Notes under the pieces: generated by a model
Seen by the model: only the letters and a program-made list of their open reading frames with translations
Database searches by the model: none
Told to the model about the DNA's origin: nothing
Program-made: the position numbers and the translations under genes
In this document: in pieces, positions 8,700 through 14,774 of the stretch
Numbering within the stretch: the stretch's first letter is position 1
How the letters are laid out: the number at the start of each line of letters is the position of its first letter
DNA from: an uncultured Collinsella sp.
GTDB taxonomy: Bacteria; Actinomycetota; Coriobacteriia; Coriobacteriales; Coriobacteriaceae
Direction of reading: 5' to 3'
DNA: 28,473 nucleotides
NCBI GenBank assembly: GCA_900540985.1
Contig: UQIC01000027.1
Location: 1-28,473, forward strand

Positions 8700-9494
8700 A
8701 TGTTTAAACTGATTGCATCCGATATGGACGGCACACTGCTTGACGAAAACGGCCAGGTGCCTCCCGAGACCTACGAACTGATTCTGGCGCTACACGAGCA
8801 TGGCGTGCATTTCGCTGCATCGTCAGGTCGTCGCTACGATCGCCTGTGCGAGTTCTTTGCGCCCGTTCGCGACAAGATGGACTTTGTCGCCGCTAACGGC
8901 GCCCAGGTCTACGCCGACGGTAAGATGGTAGACCGTGAGGTGTATTCCCACCTGGCGATTCGAAGGCTCGCCCAAGCCGTCAGGACGTTTCCCAATCTGC
9001 ATCTTGCGCTCTTTGACCGAACCAAGTCCTTCCTGCTCGATGACGAGTGCAAGTTCGTGCGTGAGGTCGATAAGGACCTTCCCAATGCCGAGCGCATTTG
9101 GGATCTGCCCGATCCCAGCGTAAATATCATCAAAGCGAGTATCTTTTGCGACGACAGTGCGGTTATGGACAGTGCGTACGTGCTACAGCGCGAACTTGGT
9201 CAGCTCTTTACTTTTGCGCCTTCGGGCAACGCGTGGATCGATGCCATGCAGCCTGGTGTGTCGAAGGCCTCGGGTATCGCGCAACTCGCGGAGCATTACG
9301 GCATTGGTCGCGACGAGGTCATGGCGTTTGGCGACTCGATGAACGACTACGAGATCATTCGCTTTGTCGGCACGGGCTGCGCGATGGAAAACGCGCGCCC
9401 CGCGCTTAAGGCGGTGGCCGATCGCGTCGTAGGCTGTAACCGCGACCACGCCGTTCAGCATGAGCTCCGTCGCGTGCTGGAGAGTCTCTCCTAA
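8700..9494 (+). CDS. HAD-superfamily hydrolase, Cof type
   Basis: A 264-residue cytoplasmic phosphatase of the HAD superfamily, Cof/YidA-like group, which typically dephosphorylates sugar phosphates or small phosphorylated metabolites; the substrate cannot be told from sequence. Motif I is DMDGT with nucleophile Asp8 and acid/base Asp10. Motif II is in FAASSGRRYDRL. Motif IV is GDSMNDYE starting near residue 211. The C2-type cap lies between. The start is fixed by AAGGGAG 7 bases upstream, which is held in the leader hairpin. It is convergent with a second HAD gene (9613-10455). That gene is a distant paralog of similar design, not a recent duplicate. Confidence 0.88.
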   Translation: MFKLIASDMDGTLLDENGQVPPETYELILALHEHGVHFAASSGRRYDRLCEFFAPVRDKMDFVAANGAQVYADGKMVDREVYSHLAIRRLAQAVRTFPNLHLALFDRTKSFLLDDECKFVREVDKDLPNAERIWDLPDPSVNIIKASIFCDDSAVMDSAYVLQRELGQLFTFAPSGNAWIDAMQPGVSKASGIAQLAEHYGIGRDEVMAFGDSMNDYEIIRFVGTGCAMENARPALKAVADRVVGCNRDHAVQHELRRVLESLS

Positions 9495-9502
9495 TCCGGC
9501 AG

Positions 9503-9597
9503 ATGGGGACGTTCCTTTTCTGCCGACAGTGGGGGACAGTCCTTGCAGCTTTTTGCGAAGAGTGTCCCTAACGACTAGTCGTTTAAGAACGTCCCCA
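9503..9597 (+). repeat. REP-like inverted repeat with central palindrome
   Basis: TGGGGACGTTC (9504-9514) is mirrored by GAACGTCCCCA (9587-9597). Between them lie GGGGGACAG, a GTGTCCC segment, and the perfect 14-base palindrome AACGACTAGTCGTT (9570-9583). It fills the gap between the two convergent HAD genes; both may use it for termination, although no T-tracted terminator is obvious. Confidence 0.55.
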
Positions 9598-9612
9598 ATG
9601 ACTGACCAATGA

Positions 9613-10455
9613 CTAGGCAAGGGCGGCCATGATGGTGCGGGCGACGCCGTCGTAGTCGTTGTCGTATTCGGTGATGGCGTCGGCGGCCTCGCGGTCTTCG
9701 GGCTCGGCGTTGATCATGGCCATGCCGTGGCCCGCTGCCTGCAGCATGGGGATGTCGTTGATGTTGTCGCCGAACGCCCAGGCGTCGGCGAGACGCTTGC
9801 CCAGGTATTCGCATAGCCACGTGAGGGCCGTCCCCTTGGTGGCGCCCTCACCCATGACCTCGATATTCATGGCGTAAGAACGCGTGACCTCAATGCCTCC
9901 GAGCGTGTCGAGCTCTGCTGCGATGGCGTCGCGATCGGCCGGGTCGTGCCAGTACATGGCGATGCGTTCGAGCGTCTCGACCTCGTCGATCTTGCTGTCG
10001 ATATCCATGTCGATCGGTGTTCGTGTGCGCTTGAGCGAAGCCGCGATGTGGGGGTCGCCGCCACAGAACTCATCCAGACGCCCGTATAGCGAGCGGGGGA
10101 GGAAGCACTGCCCATCCGCGAAGATATCGAAGGTCACATCGTGGCCGGCGGCAATGCGATGGATGCGGTGGGCAATGCCACGGTCGAGCGGACGGCTCAA
10201 GATGCACGTGGCGCGCGAGGCGTCGGTGGGCGTATCTTCGTCGAGCTGCCAGACGCTGGCGCCGTTGGCACAGACCGCGTAGTGCACGGCGGGATGGGCG
10301 AGAATGGGCTCAAAGATGCCCGACAGCGGGCGCCCCGTGCAGGGCACAAACTCAACACCGCGGCGCGCAAGCTCGTCGAGCATCGCCCAGGTGGCATCGC
10401 TCATCTGCTTATCACTCGTCAGCAGCGTTCCATCCATATCGGAAAACACAATCAT
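9613..10455 (-). CDS. HAD-superfamily hydrolase, Cof type
   Basis: A 280-residue phosphatase of the same Cof/YidA-like group; substrate unknown. Motif I is SDMDGT (Asp6, Asp8). The cap domain is rich in Asp and His. Motif IV is GDNINDIP near residue 229, followed by the usual GHGMAMINAEPEDREAAD block. The start ATG has AAAGGA about 9 bases upstream on the minus strand. It lies directly downstream of the citrate synthase gene, separated from it by that gene's terminator, so it is probably transcribed on its own. Confidence 0.88.
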   Translation of the reverse strand: MIVFSDMDGTLLTSDKQMSDATWAMLDELARRGVEFVPCTGRPLSGIFEPILAHPAVHYAVCANGASVWQLDEDTPTDASRATCILSRPLDRGIAHRIHRIAAGHDVTFDIFADGQCFLPRSLYGRLDEFCGGDPHIAASLKRTRTPIDMDIDSKIDEVETLERIAMYWHDPADRDAIAAELDTLGGIEVTRSYAMNIEVMGEGATKGTALTWLCEYLGKRLADAWAFGDNINDIPMLQAAGHGMAMINAEPEDREAADAITEYDNDYDGVARTIMAALA

Positions 10456-10480
10456 TCGTTGCGATCCTTTCTACTGGCAT

Positions 10481-10518
10481 AAAAAGCGTGGCCAAGGGCG
10501 GTGATGCCCTGGCCACGC
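10481..10518 (-). terminator. Intrinsic terminator of the citrate synthase gene
   Basis: GCGTGGCC (10486-10493) pairs with GGCCACGC (10511-10518), extended by GGGC/GCCC with a one-base bulge. On the minus strand it is followed by five T (complement of 10481-10485). It lies 24 bases past the stop. Confidence 0.85.
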
Positions 10519-10542
10519 TCGGGTTCTATAACGGTCCGTGTC

Positions 10543-11961
10543 CTAGCGATCGGCGAGCGGCTTGTACTCCAGCGGCTCGATAACCGGGCGATACGCGGGA
10601 CGGATGATGCGGTGCGCGCAGAAGAGCTCTTCCATGCGGTGCGCCGACCAGCCGGCCATGCGGGCGACGGCGAACAGCGGCGTAAAGAGCGTCTCGGGCA
10701 CGCCGAGCATCTTGTAGATAAAGCCCGTGTACAGGTCGATGTTGGCGCAGATGGGCTTGGTCATGCCGTGATCGCGCATCACTTGCGGTGCCAGGCGCTC
10801 GATGCGCTCGATGAGCGCGAACTCATCGCCCAGGTCCTTCTTGGCGGCAAGCGTGCGCGCGTAACGGCGGCACACCTCGGCGCGCGGGTCGCTCAGCGTG
10901 TAGACGGCGTGGCCCATACCGTAGATGAGGCCCGTGCCGTCGAAGGCCTGCTTGTCGAGAATCTTGCCCAGGTAGGCTGCGACCTCGTCCTCGTCCTCCC
11001 AATTGGAGACATGCGCGCGGATGTCCTCGTGCATGGACACGACTTTGGCGTTGGCGCCGCCGTGGCGCGGGCCCTTGAGCGAGCCGATAGCCGCGGCGTA
11101 GGCGGAATACGGGTCGGTGGCCGAGGAGGACAGCACGCGGCAGGCAAACGTGGAGTTGTTGCCGCCGCCGTGCTCGGCATGCAGCATGAGCATCACGTCG
11201 AGCAGCATGGCTTCGTCGTGGGTGAATGCCATGCCGCCGCGGAGCACCTGCAGGATGGTCTCGGCGGTGGAGAGGCCGGGTGTGGGGTGCGGTACATGGA
11301 CCTCGGAGCCGCGACGCTTGGCGACCGAGGCCATATGCGCGAAGGCGGCGATGCGGGGGAGACGGGCGAGCATGGAGATGGCGACGTCGATTTCGTGCTC
11401 GGGTGTAATGGCGTCGGGCTCGGCGTCGAAGGCGTAGAGCAGCAGCACGGCGCGCTGAAGCACATTCATGATGCTCGACGACAGCGTGGTCATGGGGAAC
11501 TCTTTGACGTACTCGTCGCTCAGGTGCCTAAAAGCGCCCAGACGTTCGCAAAAACCGTCAAGCTCTTCCTTGGTGGGCAGAGAGCCCGTGATGAGCAGAT
11601 AGGCGATCTCTTCGTAGCCATAGCGATCCTCGGCCTGGGCATTGTTGACCAGATCCTCGATGCTGTAGCCGCGCAGCGTGAGCTTGCCCTGGTCGGGCAC
11701 GACCTTGCCGTCGACCTTGTTGTAGCCGTGCACGTCCGAGATGCGGGTAAGGCCCGCAACCACGCCCGAGCCGTCGGCATTGCGTAGGCCGCGCTTGACG
11801 TTATGCTCGACGAACAGACCCTCGTCATACGGATTAGTCGGCATGCCGTGGTAGAGGTTTTCGCTTTCGGGCGAAATCTGGCGGCTCGCCTCATAATCCA
11901 AGACCAGGCGGCTCAGATGGTCATCGAAGCGGTAGTAGATTTTCTTGGCGTCGTAGGCCAT
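10543..11961 (-). CDS. gltA: Citrate synthase
   Basis: Condenses acetyl-CoA and oxaloacetate to citrate. The 472-residue protein carries the three catalytic residues in context: His300 in GPRHGGAN, His351 in YGMGHAVY, and Asp409 in NIDLYTGFIY. The N-terminus (YDAKKIYYRFDDHLSRL) and overall length fit the longer citrate synthases seen in anaerobic Firmicutes and Actinobacteria rather than the roughly 370-residue type. AGGAG lies about 6 bases before the ATG. It follows the ACT-domain gene on the same strand with a 77-base gap, so the two are probably one transcript. Confidence 0.94.
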   Translation of the reverse strand: MAYDAKKIYYRFDDHLSRLVLDYEASRQISPESENLYHGMPTNPYDEGLFVEHNVKRGLRNADGSGVVAGLTRISDVHGYNKVDGKVVPDQGKLTLRGYSIEDLVNNAQAEDRYGYEEIAYLLITGSLPTKEELDGFCERLGAFRHLSDEYVKEFPMTTLSSSIMNVLQRAVLLLYAFDAEPDAITPEHEIDVAISMLARLPRIAAFAHMASVAKRRGSEVHVPHPTPGLSTAETILQVLRGGMAFTHDEAMLLDVMLMLHAEHGGGNNSTFACRVLSSSATDPYSAYAAAIGSLKGPRHGGANAKVVSMHEDIRAHVSNWEDEDEVAAYLGKILDKQAFDGTGLIYGMGHAVYTLSDPRAEVCRRYARTLAAKKDLGDEFALIERIERLAPQVMRDHGMTKPICANIDLYTGFIYKMLGVPETLFTPLFAVARMAGWSAHRMEELFCAHRIIRPAYRPVIEPLEYKPLADR

Positions 11962-12038
11962 GCGCGCTCCTCTCCGGTCCGCTTTGGGGCCGCGCGCTTG
12001 GACGATATGACGTCAAGCTGCCCCGAGCGGCTTGTTCG

Positions 12039-12326
12039 CTACAGGCGGTACATAAAGTTAAAGACGTCCTCGCGCTGGATGGACACGTTGACGCCCGAAA
12101 GCTCGCCGGCCTCGGCCAGCGCCTTCTGCAGCTCGGCGAAGTCGAGCTTGGACTCGGCGGTGTCGGCCAGCATGGTCATGGTGAAGATGTCCTCGATAAT
12201 GGACTGCGTAATGTCGCGGATGTCGACGTTGGCCTCGCCCAGAACGCGGGTGACGCCGGCGACGATGCCGGGGCGGTTCTTGCCAAGGACGGTGATGACG
12301 ATACGGGAGGACGAGATCTCGGCCAT
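12039..12326 (-). CDS. Small ACT-domain protein (UPF0237 type)
   Basis: A 95-residue stand-alone ACT domain, the amino-acid-sensing fold. It begins with RIVITVLGKNRPGIVAGVTR, the Gly/Pro ligand loop typical of ACT domains, followed by the strand DIRDITQSIIEDIFTMTML. Length and sequence match the UPF0237 group of small ACT proteins, whose ligand and partner are mostly unknown. It is the first gene of a likely two-gene unit with citrate synthase, which hints at metabolite-linked control of entry into glutamate synthesis (inference only). It lies next to the left border of the accessory island. Confidence 0.88.
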   Translation of the reverse strand: MAEISSSRIVITVLGKNRPGIVAGVTRVLGEANVDIRDITQSIIEDIFTMTMLADTAESKLDFAELQKALAEAGELSGVNVSIQREDVFNFMYRL

Positions 12327-12373
12327 GGGAAACCCTTTCGCGTGGTTGCGGCGCGCGCGGGGCGCTCCGCTAC

Positions 12374-12396
12374 GGTACAGTGTTCATCATTGTACC
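12374..12396 (-). promoter_or_regulatory. Dyad upstream of the ACT-citrate synthase unit
   Basis: GGTACA and TGTACC, separated by 11 bases, form an inverted repeat. On the minus strand TACAAT (complement of 12389-12394) lies in the dyad and could be a -10 element, so a regulator bound here would cover the promoter. No good -35 is visible. Confidence 0.3.
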
Positions 12397-12507
12397 TGTC
12401 TGGCGCAAAAAAGGCGCGCTCGCTGCGGCGTTACATGCCTGCAACATGAGCGTAAGGGGGAAGGCCGTACGGGGAAGAGCCGTCTGGCGCGTGTCCGGCT
12501 CGTGTTG

Positions 12508-12571
12508 GGTTGATTTCCGATCTCAGCCGAACACATTGAGCGGACAGGCCGTTCCCGCAGTCAGCCGAACG
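12508..12571 (+). repeat. Left 64-bp direct repeat bounding the accessory island
   Basis: It matches 20137-20200 at 62 of 64 positions; the differences are C12545/A20174 and C12565/T20194. It contains CAGCCGAACACATTGAGCGG. Its end forms a hairpin with the sequence beyond: TCAGCCG (12561-12567) with CGGCTGA (12579-12585). It may be an attachment-site duplication or a copy of a dispersed intergenic repeat. Confidence 0.9.
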
Positions 12572-12622
12572 CCTCCGACGGCTGATTCCGAACTGGAAGC
12601 GGAGGGCATCCCCGCCCTTCGG

Positions 12623-12666
12623 TAGGGGATACCGCTCCGCGGCGCATGCCGCGGGCGGCGCCCCTA
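12623..12666. other. Long GC-rich hairpin at the left end of the island
   Basis: TAGGGG (12623-12628) pairs with CCCCTA (12661-12666). Inside, CCGCGGC (12637-12643) pairs with GCCGCGG (12648-12654) around a GCAT loop. It lies downstream of the recombinase remnant and has no T run. It could be a transcription block or a recombinase-associated structure. Confidence 0.45.
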
Positions 12667-12722
12667 TCGGACCACCGTGACCTCAGTTGGGATGGGCCCA
12701 GCACTGCCGCGTACTCGGTGAG

Positions 12723-13448
12723 CTAGAGCCAACTGTTCGTCTTCACGTCGCGTATGGCGATATTTCGGTCGTCCGGCTCGGTGATGCCGTAGCCGAACGC
12801 CTGGAGCGTCTCGATGGACTCCTGGATCCTCTGTTGGAACATGGGACCCGGATCGACCCTCGGCCCGAGGTGCCCGCGCCAAAGGCACGGCGTGGCGCGC
12901 AGCATGTTATGGATTTTGGAGATGGACTCGATGTCGGCGTAGACGTTGAGCGTCGCCATGGCGTCCTTGTGGCCGAGGATCGATTGGAGCGCCTTGATAT
13001 CGCCGCCTTGGCGGATCCACTGCGTTGCGAACGTATGGCGAAGGCCGTGGAACGTGATCAGCTCGTCGTTGGTGCCCATGAGGCCGTTGGTCTCCGAGAA
13101 CGTCTTGAACGCCCTGCGGATATAGCTTGTCGTCGCGAAGGTCGCGCCCGGCTCCGACAGGATGTAGCAGTCCCCGATCTCGACCGCCCCGGTAAGGCCG
13201 CGCAAGCGCAGCTTTCCGCAGTCGATCTCGTGGGTCTCCTTCAGGAAGGGGAGTAGGCCGACCGGGTCGATGGGGATACCCCTGGCGTCATGGGTCTTGG
13301 TGTCCTTGATGAACGAACCCATTCCCTTCGCGTACGCCACCGAGTGTCTGATCGAGATCAGGCCCGTCTCGAAATCCACATCGCACCACCGAAGGCCGCA
13401 GACCTCGCCGATTCGCATCCCCGTGTGTAGGGCGAGTACGACCGCCCT
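12723..13448 (-). pseudogene. Tyrosine recombinase (phage-type integrase), 5'-truncated remnant
   Basis: Only the catalytic domain remains. The frame reads LALHTGMRIGEVCGLRW (box I with the catalytic Arg), then HGLRHTFATQW (His-x-x-Arg) and LGHKDAMATLNVYADI (box II Leu-Gly-His and the Tyr nucleophile). So R, HxxR, H and Y are all present. The 150-200 residue N-terminal arm and core-binding domains are absent: going upstream, the same frame meets the TAG that ends the XRE gene after only 10 codons. An internal ATG at 13418 could start a 231-residue fragment, but without the DNA-binding half it should not work as an integrase. The gene faces the left 64-bp repeat, the normal place for an island integrase. 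Confidence 0.8.
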
Positions 13449-13700
13449 CTAATCCTCGGCGGACCAATCGAGTCCGAACTCCTTTCGGGCATCCTCTTCG
13501 CTCATGACTTCGAGAAGGTCTCCGGGTTGGCAACGAAGGGCGAGGCATAGCTGCTCGAGTGTGTTGAAGCGAATGCCGCGAATATGCCCTTTTTTAATAC
13601 GGGACAGGTTCACGGGCGTGGTTCCAATCCTTTCGGCAAGTTCGTTCGAGGAAATCTTTCGCTCGGCCATGATCTTGTCGAGGCGAACAATTACGGGCAT
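13449..13700 (-). CDS. XRE-family transcriptional regulator (Cro/C1-type HTH)
   Basis: An 83-residue protein made almost entirely of one helix-turn-helix domain: MAERKISSNELAERIGTTPVNLSRIKKG, with the recognition helix at about residues 28-36, followed by LEQLCLALRCQPGDLLE. This is the short type often paired with DUF2975 membrane proteins. The upstream membrane-protein gene ends 9 bases before this ATG and its stop overlaps the ribosome-binding site (TAAGGA), so the two are translationally linked. Its TAG stop lies exactly where the truncated recombinase frame begins. It probably binds the dyad between 14223 and 14342 and controls the peptide operon (inference). Confidence 0.85.
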   Translation of the reverse strand: MPVIVRLDKIMAERKISSNELAERIGTTPVNLSRIKKGHIRGIRFNTLEQLCLALRCQPGDLLEVMSEEDARKEFGLDWSAED

Positions 13701-13709
13701 GGCGTTTCC

Positions 13710-14222
13710 TTACGCAATCTCGTCGGAGTCGAGGTACAGCTCTCGGGCGTACAAGAAGAGCTGGGAAAGCATGAACAGGACGATGCCGAGAACCAGAGAG
13801 GTCCAATCGAATGATGAAGCGATCTCTTGGGCGCCGACGGCCCCCTCGCCGCTAAACATCGAAACGGAGGTTTTGAGTGAGCCGGCGTAGAGGCTGGTGG
13901 CAGCTTGAACAACGAAGAGAATGCCGAGCACCTTCAAGCATGTCGCAGACCCTTTCTTGAAGGGGTCTCCGCTCTTGATCGTCCACACGAGAACGGCGCT
14001 GAGGATGGTCGTAGCGATACCGATGACGGCAGGGACCAATGTCGAGATCGCAAGGGCTGGATACGCGGGGGAGTCTGCAATTACAGGGTTGTCGAGCACT
14101 TCGATTGCTGGCTTTAAGGAGAACGCCACTTGTGCGATGGCGGTGGCGCAAAGGGTCGCAGAGGCTATCGCACATGCGATGCGGAAGGAATGAAGCCGGG
14201 GAGTGCGATTGTCGGAACTCAT
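13710..14222 (-). CDS. DUF2975-like four-helix membrane protein
   Basis: A 170-residue integral membrane protein with about four transmembrane segments: near residues 12-36, 55-82, 96-116 and 138-160. It ends in the charged tail LYLDSDEIA. Layout, length, tail and the following XRE gene match DUF2975 proteins, which are usually encoded beside a short XRE regulator; their function is not established. A membrane sensor or immunity partner for the regulator is possible (inference). A strong GGAGG 5 bases upstream supports the ATG at 14222. It is divergently oriented to the peptide operon, sharing a 120-base intergenic region. Confidence 0.75.
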   Translation of the reverse strand: MSSDNRTPRLHSFRIACAIASATLCATAIAQVAFSLKPAIEVLDNPVIADSPAYPALAISTLVPAVIGIATTILSAVLVWTIKSGDPFKKGSATCLKVLGILFVVQAATSLYAGSLKTSVSMFSGEGAVGAQEIASSFDWTSLVLGIVLFMLSQLFLYARELYLDSDEIA

Positions 14223-14259
14223 AATAACCTCCGAAGAATTTAAAAAACTCAGGTTACTT

Positions 14260-14278
14260 TTTAACAGTTTATGTTAAA
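14260..14278. promoter_or_regulatory. Candidate operator dyad of the XRE regulator
   Basis: TTTAACA-GTTTA-TGTTAAA: a perfect 7-bp inverted repeat with a 5-base centre, in the divergent region between the DUF2975 gene and the peptide gene. It abuts the -35 of the candidate peptide promoter at 14279, a standard position for a repressor site. Confidence 0.5.
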
Positions 14279-14307
14279 TTGACTTTGCCGGCAAGTAATC
14301 ACAACAT
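14279..14307 (+). promoter_or_regulatory. Candidate promoter of the island peptide operon
   Basis: TTGACT (14279-14284), a 17-base spacer, and CAACAT (14302-14307). It sits directly after the dyad and 36 bases before the peptide ATG. The -35 is good and the -10 weak, which suits a regulated promoter. Confidence 0.4.
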
Positions 14308-14342
14308 GCTGCAACCGAAACCCCTCTAGATTGGAGAGGATT

Positions 14343-14708
14343 ATGTTCAGTACTGTTAAGTCGTGTAAGCTCTTGGTTTTCCTCGGCCTCGCTCTTTGTC
14401 TGTTGCTGCCGGGAGCCCCCGCTTTTGCGGATACCCCGATGCCTCCTTCCCAGGAGAGCAGCCAGTGTGCCCTCGTTGAGCCCCTCGGGTATACGGACGA
14501 CGTCGTCGATACCTACTGGAGCTACAGCTGTCCTCGCGGCGTAAGCGGGCACAGCATCTCGATGTTCAACATCTCTTACAAGACGATCTCCTACCGAAAT
14601 GGCTATCGCCGATCCGCGCATCATAGGGAATCCCGCCTCGCTGCAATGTGCTCCTGTGGTGTTCTTGGCACAACTGATAAATGGCAATTTGTCTATAGCA
14701 CCTACTAG
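14343..14708 (+). CDS. Small secreted peptide, lactococcin-972-like (bacteriocin candidate)
   Basis: A 121-residue precursor with a clear Sec signal peptide (charged start, LLVFLGLALCLLL, cleavage after AFA near residue 29), leaving a mature peptide of about 92 residues. The last 65 residues start at a Trp and are rich in aromatic residues, Ser and Gly: YWSYSC, YKTISY, TTDKWQFVYSTY. By eye this follows the lactococcin 972 layout (N-terminal Trp, KTHS-like block, C-terminal aromatic cluster) with four Cys. Lactococcin 972 blocks septum formation by binding lipid II (established for that family). ATG 14343 is preferred over the upstream TTG because GGAGAGGA sits just before it. It is the first gene of the unit with the permease and ATPase. 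The family call is moderate. Confidence 0.6.
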   Translation: MFSTVKSCKLLVFLGLALCLLLPGAPAFADTPMPPSQESSQCALVEPLGYTDDVVDTYWSYSCPRGVSGHSISMFNISYKTISYRNGYRRSAHHRESRLAAMCSCGVLGTTDKWQFVYSTY

Positions 14709-14718
14709 ATGCGAGGAA

Positions 14719-14741
14719 GGGCCGAGCATTTTGTTCGGCCC
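14719..14741 (+). terminator. Hairpin between the peptide gene and the permease gene (partial terminator)
   Basis: GGGCCGAGC (14719-14727) pairs with GTTCGGCCC (14733-14741), one G-U pair, loop ATTTT, followed by CCTCTGTT. It starts 11 bases after the peptide stop. The weak T run suggests partial read-through, making peptide mRNA more abundant than transporter mRNA. Confidence 0.5.
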
Positions 14742-14774
14742 CTCTGTTCCGACTGGATGAGGTTAAGGTTGGCG

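Noticed and set aside
10501..11787. 428-residue plus-strand frame opposite citrate synthase
   Set aside because: Shadow of the citrate synthase gene, which has all catalytic residues; the frame begins within its terminator.
12400..12600. tRNA gene as integration site at the island border
   Set aside because: No tRNA-like cloverleaf or CCA-type 3' end at either 64-bp repeat.
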